Below, in pieces: positions 32,693 to 41,541 of a DNA stretch of 56,050 bases. The notes under the pieces are model-generated. The model was not told where the DNA came from, made no database searches, and was given only the letters and a program-made list of their open reading frames with translations. Both the position numbers and the translations under genes were made by a program. Position 1 is the stretch's first letter; each line of letters opens with the position of its first letter. Source of the DNA: Actinomadura darangshiensis (GTDB lineage: Bacteria; Actinomycetota; Actinomycetes; Streptosporangiales; Streptosporangiaceae); the NCBI RefSeq assembly GCF_004349235.1, contig NZ_SMKY01000026.1, positions 1-56,050 of the forward strand, read 5' to 3'.

Positions 32693-33145
32693 CTAGAATT
32701 CCCAGCCGAGCTGAGCAAGCACAGCGGGGACCGGTTCCAGTTCAACGCCACTGAGCAATCGATTCACATTGGTTCCACTGAGCAGATGCTGCTCTGCGTA
32801 GGAGCCATGAAATCTCTCGCCGTCCCATTTCAAGTCAACCCGCGTGAATGTCTCATCACCGACATTCTCATAATACGAGAAAGGTCCGTGATGCGCCAGC
32901 CAGACCAGTTGTGCGGGCGCAGGATGGGACTGCTCTTGGAGGGAGCCGACGAGGGCGTCGGCGGCGCCAGCGAAATCGCCTACGATTCCACACCCGTCCA
33001 AATTGGTGCGGATTTCACTGAGCACCACGATCGGCACACCCGCCGGGGTGCCCAGAAACACCCTGGCCAAGCAATGAGCCGCTCCACCCCTAGAATGATC
33101 CCACTGAAGAATCTGTCTCACGTCAGCCGTTCTTTCGGAGGTCAT
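32693..33145 (-). CDS. Unknown protein in the FolD-like/amidase operon
   Basis: A 150-residue protein I do not recognise. Residues 10-65 look like a mixed alpha/beta fold (ARVFLGTPAGVPIVVLSEIRTN); a second part has LVWLAHHGPFSYYENVG and FTRVDLKWDGERFHGSY. No signal peptide, membrane segment or cysteine motif. ATG 33145 has AGGAGG 4 bases upstream and overlaps the FolD-like gene by 23 bases, so its translation is coupled; the frame opens 14 codons earlier. Placement between two enzyme genes suggests a binding or regulatory subunit, but this is only inferred. Confidence 0.75.
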   Translation of the reverse strand: MTSERTADVRQILQWDHSRGGAAHCLARVFLGTPAGVPIVVLSEIRTNLDGCGIVGDFAGAADALVGSLQEQSHPAPAQLVWLAHHGPFSYYENVGDETFTRVDLKWDGERFHGSYAEQHLLSGTNVNRLLSGVELEPVPAVLAQLGWEF

Positions 33146-34529
33146 CGCTCCTCCTTGTGAGTCGCCATCCAGGATTTTCCGGGTCAACGTCGATTTTGGC
33201 CATGCGTTCCATGAGAACGGCCATCTCCACCGGGCCTATCCCTCCGGGAACCGGGGTGATGTGCTGGGGTACGCCATAGACCTCCGATCGTACATCGCCG
33301 GAAACACCGCCCTGCCGGGGCACAAACCCGGAGTCCACGACGAGCAGGTGGTGCGGGCGGACGTGATCAGAGCCCAGGATGCCCGGCCGGCCGGTGGCCG
33401 AAACGATGATCTCCGCCTCACGCACCCGGGTAAGGTCATCCCCCTCCTCGAGTTCGAGTGGGTCAATGCCATTCTGTTGAAGGAAATGAACCACTCCTCG
33501 CCCCACGAAACCCCTGCTCCCAACGACGGCAACATTGTGGGTCTCGTCAGTAAAAGGCTCCACTACGCGCCATATGCCCTCGGCAGTTGCGCATGCTTCC
33601 TGCGGGGAGGTGTTGACAAGGGCATCGACGTCCTTGGCGGGCGCAAGATCTTGAACTACTTCTCGAAGTCTTGGTGGAGGTGGAAACTGGACGATGATGC
33701 CGCTCGTCGACTGGTCCTCACCTAGTTGTGCAAGGACATCGGCGAACTGCTCGGCCGAGGCATCAGATGGCAACAGGATGTGATTAGGCTCGTATCCAAG
33801 ATAATTGAAGCTTTTAACCTTCTGCTCTGCGGAGACCCGAGACGCCTCCATCCGGCTCTGCCAGTCCGGAGACGCCTCCGGGGACGCCTCGAATCTGATG
33901 ACGGCAACCTGGCGTTCCAGTCCGGCGATGGTAGAACGGTAAGGCTCGAAGAGCTCTTTAACCCCGCCCAGGATCTTGGCTCCGCGGATCTGATTACCAT
34001 CCATCTGAATAGGTATCTCAGGGGTACGGCGCGAGCCTTCCGGAGCGGTTTCGTCGGCACCGGTCTGATCAACGTTCCCCGACTGCTCATCCCATTCGGA
34101 CACGGGCGCTCCCGACGATCTGCAGTCACCCTCGGGGTCGGCTTGCGTGACCTCCCCGAACTGTCGCTTTACCCCCTCTCCCTGCGCTTCTTCGGGGGGC
34201 TGACCGTCGTCGTCTTGGTTGTCGTCCGCCTCGGCTGCCGAGCTCGAGGTATCGAGGTCCAAGACTTCCTTCTCCGACTCGGCAGAATCCGCCAGAGGCG
34301 TGGCAATGGGCTTCTCATCCTCCGGCGGGGCATGCTCGTCGTCGCGCTCGTCACGTTTCTCGCCCGTGTCCACGGAGCTCATGACGCCGCCCCAGCTTGC
34401 GACACGGGACGGCTGGCCCGGCTCGCCCGGCTGGTCGCGCCGATGCTTCCAGGTTCCCTCTTTGGCCGACGGCTTCTCGACGTCCTCTGGCTTGCCGTCG
34501 TTGCCACTGCCGGTTTTGTCGACGCCCAC
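33123..34529 (-). CDS. FolD-like protein with long acidic disordered N-terminus
   Basis: 468 residues. From about residue 176 it aligns with methylenetetrahydrofolate dehydrogenase/cyclohydrolase (FolD): GIIVQFPPPP (Q281), AKDVDAL (D302), NADP loop VVGSRGFVGRG (336-345), SATGRPGILG and the diagnostic HITPVPGGIGP. The catalytic Lys is kept (K237 in ASRVSAEQKVK) but the Tyr four residues before it is Ser233. Residues 1-175 are hydrophilic, rich in Asp, Glu, Pro and Ser, and look disordered; FolD normally has no such extension. GTG 34529 is weakly supported; ATG 34382 or ATG 34004 (FolD part only) are alternatives. First gene of an AT-richer operon with the unknown protein and amidase. Confidence 0.8.
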   Translation of the reverse strand: MGVDKTGSGNDGKPEDVEKPSAKEGTWKHRRDQPGEPGQPSRVASWGGVMSSVDTGEKRDERDDEHAPPEDEKPIATPLADSAESEKEVLDLDTSSSAAEADDNQDDDGQPPEEAQGEGVKRQFGEVTQADPEGDCRSSGAPVSEWDEQSGNVDQTGADETAPEGSRRTPEIPIQMDGNQIRGAKILGGVKELFEPYRSTIAGLERQVAVIRFEASPEASPDWQSRMEASRVSAEQKVKSFNYLGYEPNHILLPSDASAEQFADVLAQLGEDQSTSGIIVQFPPPPRLREVVQDLAPAKDVDALVNTSPQEACATAEGIWRVVEPFTDETHNVAVVGSRGFVGRGVVHFLQQNGIDPLELEEGDDLTRVREAEIIVSATGRPGILGSDHVRPHHLLVVDSGFVPRQGGVSGDVRSEVYGVPQHITPVPGGIGPVEMAVLMERMAKIDVDPENPGWRLTRRSDDLRKNG

Positions 34530-34692
34530 GCGTGGTCAGCCCTTTCGACTGCCGTACAAGTGTGGCGCCGGTGCCGAGGGCGGTGTCCAGTGCCCTGCGG
34601 GGTGCCGGCGCCGACTTACCTCCGAGAGGTTGGACCAATCCGACATGGCGAGTCAAGGTCACTGCACTGAGCGCCTGACGTCCGTCCGACCG

Positions 34693-36207
34693 TTATGACA
34701 CGGTCTTCTTCGTCTCGGCCCTCCCGTGTGTCGCCGACCCGGGCGCTCGGCTCTTGGTACGCCGTCGCGGACGGGTGCGGCGGGTTATGAGCAGGGCTGC
34801 GGTCAGGAGTGCTGCGGTCAGGAGGATTGCGAACGCGACTGTCAGAGCGGTGGTGTAGCCGTGCACGGTGGCGGCATCGGCGGGGGCAGTGCGATGGGAC
34901 GCCAGGTAGGTCGCGGTGGCGCCGGCTGCCAGGGTGTTCAGTAGTGCGATGCCCAGCGCGGCCCCGAGTTGCTGGGCGGCGTTGTACGCGGCCGAGGCGG
35001 CGCCGATGTCGTGTCCCTGCATGCCCTCGGTGGCCAGGCTGGCGGTCGGCGGCATGACGCAGCCGAGGCCGAGGCCGGTCAGGACCAGGGCGGGCAGCAG
35101 GTAGAGGGCGAGGACGTCGGTGGTACCGGCCGACAGGCGGGTGAGGATCAGCATCCCGGCGGCCGCGGCCAGCAGTCCCGGCACCAGCAGCGCGGCGGCC
35201 GGGACGCGGCCGTGCAGCTTCCCGGCGATGAGCATGGAGCCCACCAGCGCGGCCAGCGCGTTGACGATCAGCGTCAGGCCCGCCTGGACCGGCGAGTAGC
35301 CGAGCACCGTCTGCGTGTAGTAGCTCATGAACAGGTAGAACCCGAACATCGCCACGAACATCAGGGTGATGGCCAGGAAGGCACCGGCACGAACGCGGTT
35401 TGCCAGGACCCGCATCGGCAGCAGCGGGTTGGCCGCTCGCATCTCCACGACGATGAAGGCGCCCAGCAGCACCAGTCCACTGGCCAGCCACGTCATGACT
35501 TCGGTTGAGTCCCAGCCGAGGGGTTCTGCTCGGGCGAAGCCGTACACCACTGCGGTGAAGCCGGCGAGGCTGAGCAGCGCCCCGGCGACGTCCAGCCGTC
35601 CTCTCCCGATCGGACGGTCCGCGGGCACCAGCGTGACGCCGACCGCCGCCAGCAGCGCGATGGGGGCGTTGATGTACAGGCACCAGCGCCAGCTGGCGTA
35701 CTCGGTCAGCAGGCCGCCGGTGACCAGGCCGACCGCCGAGCCCGCCGCACCGACCGCGGCGAACACTCCGAACGCCCGGCCGCGCTCACGGGCCTCGGTG
35801 AAGGTGCCGGCCAGCAGGGACAGCCCGGCGGGCGCGAGCACGGCGGCGAACGCGCCTTGCAGCGCCCGCGCGCCGAAGAGCATCGCCGGGTTCACCGCCG
35901 CCCCGCCCAGCGCGGACGAGGCGGCGAAGCCGACCAGCCCGATCAGGAACGCGCGCCGGTGTCCGAGCGCGCCGCTGACCCTTCCGCCGATCAGCAGCAG
36001 GCCGCCGAACGCGAGCGCGTAGGCGGTGATCGCCCAATGCCGGTCCCCGTCCGACATCTCCAGCGCCCGCTGCGCGGACGGCAGCGCGATGTTCACGATC
36101 GTGCCGTCCAAGACGACCAGCAACTGCGCCGCGCTCACCACCGCCAGCGTCCACCACCGCCCGCCGGACGTCCGTCCGCGTCGTTTTCCGTTGTCTTCGA
36201 GATCCAT
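34693..36207 (-). CDS. DHA2-family (EmrB/QacA-like) MFS drug exporter
   Basis: A 504-residue proton-driven exporter with about 14 transmembrane segments. LLVVLDGTIVNIALPSAQRAL in TM1 and WAITAYALAFGGLLLIGGRVSGALGHRR (shown in two parts: WAITAYALAFGGLLLIGG, RVSGALGHRR) carry the DHA2 motifs; GLSLLAGTF, TGGLLTEYASWRW follow. A basic tail (RRTRPRRRTKSR) is cytoplasmic. The first good methionine is ATG 36207; the frame opens at 36294 without a signal. No local regulator adjoins it. Substrate is unknown, probably a lipophilic drug or secondary metabolite. Confidence 0.9.
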   Translation of the reverse strand: MDLEDNGKRRGRTSGGRWWTLAVVSAAQLLVVLDGTIVNIALPSAQRALEMSDGDRHWAITAYALAFGGLLLIGGRVSGALGHRRAFLIGLVGFAASSALGGAAVNPAMLFGARALQGAFAAVLAPAGLSLLAGTFTEARERGRAFGVFAAVGAAGSAVGLVTGGLLTEYASWRWCLYINAPIALLAAVGVTLVPADRPIGRGRLDVAGALLSLAGFTAVVYGFARAEPLGWDSTEVMTWLASGLVLLGAFIVVEMRAANPLLPMRVLANRVRAGAFLAITLMFVAMFGFYLFMSYYTQTVLGYSPVQAGLTLIVNALAALVGSMLIAGKLHGRVPAAALLVPGLLAAAAGMLILTRLSAGTTDVLALYLLPALVLTGLGLGCVMPPTASLATEGMQGHDIGAASAAYNAAQQLGAALGIALLNTLAAGATATYLASHRTAPADAATVHGYTTALTVAFAILLTAALLTAALLITRRTRPRRRTKSRAPGSATHGRAETKKTVS

Positions 36208-36323
36208 GAATTCGAGTCTTACGTTGAAGCGACCCCGGAGACTTTCGGCCGTCAGCGCCCCGCCGACCAGAGCCGCACCGCGCACAACCCTCAAAGCATG
36301 GTCGAACCCGGCATGATGGCCGG

Positions 36324-36662
36324 GTGGACGAGAGCTCAGCGGCTCGGTCGGCGATCATCCTCGGCATCGACGACCTGCGCCCCTTGCCGAGGGCCACGCG
36401 GATCGCCCGCACGAGCCACGAGGGCGTCCTGCTTCTTGACGAGCATCGCGACCAGGAGATCGACGAACTCTGGCTCGACCACGATCTGGGCGGCGACGAC
36501 AGCATCATGCCGGTCGTGGCCCTGCTGGAAGAGACGGCGTTCGACGGCCGCCCGTTCAGGATCGGCATGATCTTCGTCCACAGCGCCAATCCCAGCGGCG
36601 CGGAAACGGTGGTCCGAGTACTGAGGCGCTGGGACTACCGAGTCCGGCGCGCGACCGCCTAG
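36324..36662 (+). CDS. Cyclic-phosphate processing receiver-domain protein
   Basis: A 112-residue stand-alone receiver-like protein: LGIDDLRPLP at the start, ELWLDHDLGGDD with the would-be phospho-acceptor Asp, MPVVALLEETAFDG, and IFVHSANPSGAETVVRVLRRW at the end. This pattern fits the small family predicted to process cyclic phosphates in RNA-repair or signalling contexts (domain name recalled). GTG 36324 is the only upstream start and has no good ribosome-binding site. It is divergent from the MFS exporter and stands alone; no RNA-repair partner is nearby. Confidence 0.65.
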   Translation: MDESSAARSAIILGIDDLRPLPRATRIARTSHEGVLLLDEHRDQEIDELWLDHDLGGDDSIMPVVALLEETAFDGRPFRIGMIFVHSANPSGAETVVRVLRRWDYRVRRATA

Positions 36663-36774
36663 GCCCTCGACAGCCCAAGGCCCGGCCTTGGCAGGTCCGG
36701 CGCGAGGAGCGACCCGCCGCCCCGTTTCGGGGGTACGGCCCGCGCGCCGTGTCCCCCGAAACGGCCGCGACCGG

Positions 36775-37116
36775 TTAGGCGCGGCCCCCGTCGTAGATTG
36801 AGACGATGGTCGCGGTCTGGAGCTTCTTGTGTCCCTTCGCATTGCCCTTGACGACCGCCGTATAGGTCCTGGTGGTCCAGCTCAGGCTGTACTTGATCTT
36901 CAGCTTGTGCTTGGTCGAACAGCGGTTGTGCCAGTACGTCGTCACAGAGGTGTTGCCGTCTCCGTAGGACCAGGCGAAGCAGCCGTTGACCCCGCGGTGG
37001 GTGGACGCCTGCGCCGGGGCGGCGCCGATGCCGGCCCCTAGGGCGGCGGTCGCGATGGCGGCGGCGACGACGGCGATCCGCGTCCGCCGACCGGCTTTCT
37101 GAGAACGCATGGACAT
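36775..37116 (-). CDS. Small secreted protein of unknown function
   Basis: A 113-residue precursor: basic start MSMRSQKAGRRTR, hydrophobic IAVVAAAIATAALGAGIGAA and a cleavage site after AQA, leaving about 75 residues. The mature part has two cysteines (GCFAWSYGDG and NRCSTKHK) and many aromatic and basic residues (TYWHN, KIKYSLSWTTRTY), likely a small disulfide-stabilised beta protein. RBS AAGGAAGGG lies 6 bases before the ATG. It stands alone; I do not recognise the family. Confidence 0.75.
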   Translation of the reverse strand: MSMRSQKAGRRTRIAVVAAAIATAALGAGIGAAPAQASTHRGVNGCFAWSYGDGNTSVTTYWHNRCSTKHKLKIKYSLSWTTRTYTAVVKGNAKGHKKLQTATIVSIYDGGRA

Positions 37117-37298
37117 GGGAGTCCCTTCCTTGTGAGGTGGTCATCTCGCCGAGACGAACTCGCGCATCAGACCGTCCGGCCGTCCGGCCCATCGGCATCG
37201 TGCTGTGATCAACGAGCCGACCTCGTCATGATCTTGCTGGTGGCGCGCCCAGGTGCGAGGTGGGTATGAGCGAGTGGCGGCCGGCTCGATGTGAGTCG

Positions 37299-38876
37299 TC
37301 AGGTCGGTGACTGCCGGGAAGGGTCCAGGAGGACGCCCGGGTTCAGGATTGCCGACGGGTCCAAGGTGGATTTGACGGCGCGGAGGGCCGAGGCGAAAGG
37401 GTCGGGGCGTTGGAGGTCGTACCAGGGGCGGTGGTCGCGGCCTACGGCGTGGTGGTGGGTGATCGTGGCGCCGTGGTCGGACAGCACTTGCGATACCGCC
37501 GTCTTGATCTCGTCCCATTGCGCCACGGTCGAACCCCAGCGGCCGGCGGCGTACACACCGAAGTAGGGGGCGGGGCCGTCCGGGTAGACGTGGGTGAAAC
37601 GGCAGGTCACCACGCCCGGAGTGCCGAGCGCGCGCATCGTCCCTTGTGCCGTCGACAGGACGGCCTCGCGCAGGGCAGGGAAGGCTCCCCAGGTGCAGGC
37701 GGTTTCGAAGGTTTCCACGATCATGCCGTGGGCGGCGAGGGCGTCGCGCTGGTAGGGCATGCGCAGGAACGCGGTGCGCCAGGTGTCGGACGCGTTGCGG
37801 GCCGAACGTGGCTGCGGGCGTCCGCCGTAGTCGCGGCAGAGTTCGAGCGCGCGGTCCAGGGCCGCCTCGACCGGGTGGTCGGCGGACTCGAAGCCCAGGA
37901 CGAGTACCCCGCCCGGCGAGTCGGTACCGGCGTTCAGCAACGCCTCCATCGGGTCGAGCAGGCGGCAGTTGGCCGGGTTCAGCCCGGACTGGGCCACACC
38001 CCGGGTCGCCGTGACGGCGTCGTCGTAGCGGTCGAACAGGACCGAGGCCCCCGCCCGCCACCGGGGCCGCTCCTGGAGGCGCATCCATGCTTCGGTGATG
38101 ACGCCGAGGGTGCCTTCCGAGCCCAGGAACATCCGGTCCGGGGACGGCCCCGCGCCCGAGCCGGGCAGCCGCAGCGACTCGCTGACGCCCACCGGAGTCA
38201 CCACCCGCATGGACTCGACGAGGTCGTCGATGTGGGTGAGCACGGTGGCGTAGTGGCCGCCCGCCCGGGTGGCGAGCCATCCGCCGAGCGTGGAGAACTC
38301 GAACGACTGCGGGAAGTGCCGCAGCGTCAGCCCGTTCGGCCGCAGGCGGTCTTCCAGGGCCGGGCCGTAGATGCCGGCTTGGATCCGGGCCGCCCTGGCG
38401 GTGGCGTCCACCTCGACCACTCCGGCGAGCAGGCCCAGGTCGAGGCTGATCACGTGCGCGCCGTCCAGCCGTGGCTCGACGCCCCCTACGACGGAGCTGC
38501 CGCCACCGTAGGGGATGACCGCGATCCGGGCATCGGCGCACCAGTCCAGGACGTCGACCACGTCGCGTTCGCTGCGTGGCCGGACCACCAGGCCGGGGAC
38601 CTCCCCCACCTCGCCCAGCAGGTTGCGGACCACGTCGCGGAACGCCTTGCCGCGGGCGTGCCCGACCCGGTCGGCCACATCGTCCGAGCAGAGTGCGGCC
38701 AGGGCGGCGGGCGGGACGATCCGCGGCGATCCGACATTCAGGTCACCGATCGCCGGAGGCTCGTGGTCGGCCAGCTCGGCGTCCGGCAGGAGTTCGGCCA
38801 CCCGGCCGATCAGCGCCGCCCGCTCCGCACCCGCGACCGCGTCCTCCAGGTCGCCCCAACCCCACCAAGACCGCAT
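37299..38876 (-). CDS. FAD-linked oxidase of the alkyl-DHAP synthase (AGPS) type
   Basis: A 525-residue VAO-family flavoprotein. FAD-binding PP-loop VRPRSERDVVDVLDW...YGGGSSVVGG at about 110-150, SFEFSTLGGWLATRAGG, SEGTLGVITEAWMRL, and the C-terminal catalytic HHH motif in ATITHHHAVGRDHRPWY that marks alkyldihydroxyacetonephosphate synthases. Bacterial members of this group are often only called FAD-binding oxidases (Rv3107c class, recalled). If it is a true AGPS it would make ether lipids. ATG 38876 is chosen over a 48-residue extension of poor quality. It lies 25 bases downstream of msrA, likely cotranscribed. Confidence 0.85.
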   Translation of the reverse strand: MRSWWGWGDLEDAVAGAERAALIGRVAELLPDAELADHEPPAIGDLNVGSPRIVPPAALAALCSDDVADRVGHARGKAFRDVVRNLLGEVGEVPGLVVRPRSERDVVDVLDWCADARIAVIPYGGGSSVVGGVEPRLDGAHVISLDLGLLAGVVEVDATARAARIQAGIYGPALEDRLRPNGLTLRHFPQSFEFSTLGGWLATRAGGHYATVLTHIDDLVESMRVVTPVGVSESLRLPGSGAGPSPDRMFLGSEGTLGVITEAWMRLQERPRWRAGASVLFDRYDDAVTATRGVAQSGLNPANCRLLDPMEALLNAGTDSPGGVLVLGFESADHPVEAALDRALELCRDYGGRPQPRSARNASDTWRTAFLRMPYQRDALAAHGMIVETFETACTWGAFPALREAVLSTAQGTMRALGTPGVVTCRFTHVYPDGPAPYFGVYAAGRWGSTVAQWDEIKTAVSQVLSDHGATITHHHAVGRDHRPWYDLQRPDPFASALRAVKSTLDPSAILNPGVLLDPSRQSPT

Positions 38877-38901
38877 CCCACCATTCTGGGGGCCGCCCGC
38901 C

Positions 38902-39411
38902 TTACTCGGCGACCGCTCGCCTGGGCAGCTTCCAGCCGGGGCGGGGGAAGTGGCACGTGTAGCCGTTCGGGTACTTCTGCAGGTAGTCCTGGTGCTCGGG
39001 CTCGGCCTCCCAGAAGTCACCCGCGGCGGTCACCTCGGTGACCACCTTGCCCGGCCACAGGCCGGAGGCTTCGACGTCCGCGATGGTGTCCTCGGCGGTC
39101 TTCCGCTGATCGTCCGAGGTGTAGAAGATCGCGGAGCGGTAGCTCGTGCCGATGTCGTTGCCCTGCCGGTTCACGGTCGTCGGGTCGTGGATCTGGAAGA
39201 AGAACTCCAGCAGGGCCCGGAAGTCGGTCTGGCCGGGGTCGTAGACGACCTCGATGCTCTCGGCGTGGGACCCGTGGTTGCGGTAGGTGGCGTTGGGGAC
39301 GTCGCCGCCGCTGTAGCCGACCCGTGTGGAGACCACTCCGGGCTGCTTGCGGAACAGGTCCTCCATCCCCCAGAAACAGCCGCCCGCGAGCAGCGCTCTC
39401 TCGGTTGCCAT
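38902..39411 (-). CDS. msrA: Peptide-methionine (S)-S-oxide reductase MsrA
   Basis: A 169-residue MsrA that repairs oxidised methionine. GGCFWGMED holds the catalytic Cys (near residue 12); [24 protein letters not shown] and [15 protein letters not shown] follow in family order. One further Cys (YTCHF) near the C-terminus may be the resolving residue. GAGGAG 7 bases before ATG 39411 fixes the start. First gene of a pair with the AGPS-like oxidase. Confidence 0.95.
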   Translation of the reverse strand: MATERALLAGGCFWGMEDLFRKQPGVVSTRVGYSGGDVPNATYRNHGSHAESIEVVYDPGQTDFRALLEFFFQIHDPTTVNRQGNDIGTSYRSAIFYTSDDQRKTAEDTIADVEASGLWPGKVVTEVTAAGDFWEAEPEHQDYLQKYPNGYTCHFPRPGWKLPRRAVAE

Positions 39412-39485
39412 GTTCTCTCCTCTCGCTTCTCCTCCAACTAGCGGGACCCCACCCGGATTCCCGGAGGCCCAGCATCCCGCATCGC

Positions 39486-40232
39486 TCAGGCCAGTTCGAG
39501 GCCGCCGTCGAGGGTGAGGACCTGGCCGGTGAGCCAGGTGGTGGACGGATCGGCAAGGCGGAGGATCCAGGTGGCCACCTCGACGGGGGTGCCTCGGCGG
39601 CCCAGCGGGATGCGGGACGCCTCGTCCCGCTTGATCTGCTCCACGGCGGCCGAGGGCAGGCCGGCGGCCGCAAGGGCCTCGCTTTCCGTCGGGCCGGGGG
39701 CCAAGGCGTTCACGCGGATGCCTTCGGATGCCAACTCCAGCGCCCATGTCCGGGTCAGTTGCTCCAGGGCCGCCTTGGACGCGGCGTAGTGGGAGGCGCC
39801 GGGAAGGGGGCGGTGACCGTAGGTGCTGGAGACATTGACCACCGAACCCTTGGTGGCCCGCAGGTGGGGCAGCGCCGCCCGGGCGAGGAGGCTCGGCGCG
39901 GTCACATTGAGGTCGAAGAGCGCGGCCATGCCTTCGGAGGTGATCTCGGCCAGGGGCATGACCTTGGTCGCGCCCGCATTGTTGACCAGGACGTCCAGAC
40001 GACCCCGGAGACCGATCGCGGCGTCGATCACTGCCTCCGCCGCGGTCGCTTCCCGGAGGTCGGCGGGATGGACGGTGATCGACGGGTGGGCGGCGGCTGT
40101 CTCCTCCAGCGCGTTCTTGCGTCGTCCCACGCCGAGGACCTGGGCGCCGGCGTCGGCGAAGCCCTGGGCGGCGGCGCGGCCGATGCCCGAGCCCGCGCCG
40201 GTGACGATGACGGTCTTGCCGGTGAAGTCCAC
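39486..40232 (-). CDS. Classical SDR oxidoreductase
   Basis: A 248-residue classical short-chain dehydrogenase: [11 protein letters not shown] cofactor motif, NNAG, catalytic Ser in VVNVSSTYG, and YAASK with Tyr-Lys. Arg in GRRKN suggests NADP preference. It resembles FabG-like 3-ketoacyl reductases, but substrate cannot be told. Divergent from a small ArsR-type regulator with a perfect 33-bp palindrome between them, so expression is likely controlled by that protein. Confidence 0.9.
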   Translation of the reverse strand: MDFTGKTVIVTGAGSGIGRAAAQGFADAGAQVLGVGRRKNALEETAAAHPSITVHPADLREATAAEAVIDAAIGLRGRLDVLVNNAGATKVMPLAEITSEGMAALFDLNVTAPSLLARAALPHLRATKGSVVNVSSTYGHRPLPGASHYAASKAALEQLTRTWALELASEGIRVNALAPGPTESEALAAAGLPSAAVEQIKRDEASRIPLGRRGTPVEVATWILRLADPSTTWLTGQVLTLDGGLELA

Positions 40233-40239
40233 GGGAGTC

Positions 40240-40272
40240 CTTTGTTCGATGTTCGGCGAACATCGAACAAAG
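40240..40272. promoter_or_regulatory. Perfect 16-bp-arm palindrome (ArsR operator)
   Basis: CTTTGTTCGATGTTCG (40240-40255), one G, then CGAACATCGAACAAAG (40257-40272): a perfect inverted repeat with 1-base spacer. It starts 7 bases upstream of the SDR start and ends 13 bases before the ArsR start, so one bound dimer would cover both transcription starts. Confidence 0.85.
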
Positions 40273-40285
40273 TACCATCGGGGGC

Positions 40286-40627
40286 ATGAGGCAGGCGCAC
40301 CATCCCAGGCCGGACGAGATCGGCCTGATCGACGTGCTGGGGGCGCTCAACGACCCCATCCGGGTGGGGCTGGTGCGTGTGCTCGCCGACGGGCGCGAGC
40401 GCGGATGGGGCGAGCTGCGGGCGCCCGTGGCCAAGTCGACGCTCAGCCATCATCTGCGCGTCCTGCGCGATGCCGGGGTCACGCGCACCCGGCAGGAGGG
40501 GACGCGGTGCTTCGTGGAGCTACGGCGGGACGATCTGGACGCCCGCTTCCCCGGGCTGCTGGACGCCGTGCTCGGCGCGGCCCGGGGTGACGATGTGGGC
40601 GGCCATGTCGGCTTGAACGGCGGCTAG
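40286..40627 (+). CDS. ArsR-family winged-helix regulator
   Basis: A 113-residue regulator with the ArsR fold: [19 protein letters not shown], then [23 protein letters not shown] (recognition helix and beta wing). No CxC metal motif, so it senses an organic ligand or acts as a non-metal ArsR repressor. ATG 40286, possibly leaderless (TACCAT just upstream). The neighbouring SDR and the palindrome indicate its target. The stop shares CTAG with the convergent Imm21 gene. Confidence 0.88.
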   Translation: MRQAHHPRPDEIGLIDVLGALNDPIRVGLVRVLADGRERGWGELRAPVAKSTLSHHLRVLRDAGVTRTRQEGTRCFVELRRDDLDARFPGLLDAVLGAARGDDVGGHVGLNGG

Positions 40628-41118
40628 GGCGCCGGGGTGAGGTCGACGAGGATCATCCAGTTGGTGCCGGCCTCTTCGTAGCCGGCGCGTACTCGATAGC
40701 GGCCGGGGGCCAGGTCGATGATCAGGTGGTTGCCGGGTTCGGGGGTGGCACCGGCCCAGGGCGAGTCGAAGAGGACGATCGGGCCGTCCACGTCCCAGGC
40801 GAGTTCCTCGTCCCATGTGAAGGCGCGGACGGCCTCCTTGGCCGCGAGGACCAGTTCCTCCTCCGAGTTCGCCGCCACCCAGCGGAGGAAGAGGCGCTGG
40901 TCGGGCAGGTAGGTCGTCAGGGCGGGCTCGTCACCGAGGACGAGGCCCTGGCCTGCCCCGATATCGACCAGGCCGATGTAGCCCTCGACCGCGCACGCGC
41001 GCCCGTAGTCGCCCCAGCTCTCGACGGGACCGTCGTCGTCGGTCACGCCCTCCCAGTGGACGAGCTGCGACGCGGGCGCGGCCAGCAGCGGGCCCCCTGC
41101 GGACTCGACCCAGTCCAT
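40624..41118 (-). CDS. Imm21-like immunity protein
   Basis: A 164-residue protein resembling Immunity protein 21 of polymorphic-toxin systems: start MDWVESAGGPLLAAP, DYGRACAVEGYIGLVDIG, GLVLGDEPALTTYLP, FLRWVAANSEEEL; the assignment is from recall of the family pattern. No signal peptide, acidic overall, fitting a cytosolic toxin-neutralising protein. GAGAGG lies 8 bases before ATG 41118 (GTG 41124 is alternative). No toxin, RHS or secretion gene is nearby, so it would be an orphan immunity gene or a co-opted family member. Confidence 0.65.
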   Translation of the reverse strand: MDWVESAGGPLLAAPASQLVHWEGVTDDDGPVESWGDYGRACAVEGYIGLVDIGAGQGLVLGDEPALTTYLPDQRLFLRWVAANSEEELVLAAKEAVRAFTWDEELAWDVDGPIVLFDSPWAGATPEPGNHLIIDLAPGRYRVRAGYEEAGTNWMILVDLTPAP

Positions 41119-41250
41119 CGGCACAGCCTCTCGTCGGCGGAGGCGTCACCGTACAACATGGGTCGGACAACTTCCCTCTGACGTGGGGATATGTCAGATT
41201 GGAGGTAGTTGGCACGGTGTGGCGGTGCGGCGGACCTGCGAGGGGGAATC

Positions 41251-41445
41251 ATGCGCAAGGTAGCCGACTGCAGGGACATGCCGAGCGAGTCGGGCTGCAC
41301 GCTCACCATCAGCGGCGAGGAGGACGAGGTCGTCCGCGCCGCCGCCGAGCACGCGGCCTCGGTGCACGGGCACACCGACACCCCGGAGCTCCGGGACGAG
41401 ATCCGCACTCACCTCAAGAACGAGCAGGCGATGGCCCGGGGTTGA
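41251..41445 (+). CDS. DUF1059 small protein
   Basis: A 64-residue protein of the DUF1059 family: MRKVADCRDMPSESGCTLTIS, EEDEVVRAAAEHAASVHGH and the C-terminal EIRTHLK. The two cysteines and two histidines are typical, perhaps metal binding. GGGGGA lies 5 bases before ATG 41251; an upstream frame start at 41209 is less likely. Function is unknown. The gene is followed by a hydrolase after about 100 bases. Confidence 0.85.
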   Translation: MRKVADCRDMPSESGCTLTISGEEDEVVRAAAEHAASVHGHTDTPELRDEIRTHLKNEQAMARG

Positions 41446-41541
41446 CCCGCACAGTCCGTACGAGGGCGGATGCCAAGGATCAACGATGAGTTCCTGCCGG
41501 TTCGGGAGTCTCCATCTCGAACCGGCAGACCAGGAGGATCC

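Noticed and set aside
37141..38541. Minus-strand frame reaching past the AGPS-like gene
   Set aside because: Second-frame shadow; the 182-bp gap 37117-37298 shows no gene.
38902..40434. Long minus-strand frame as a fusion of SDR-like sequence and MsrA
   Set aside because: The upstream part is a shadow of the SDR gene in another frame; MsrA has its own ATG and RBS at 39411.
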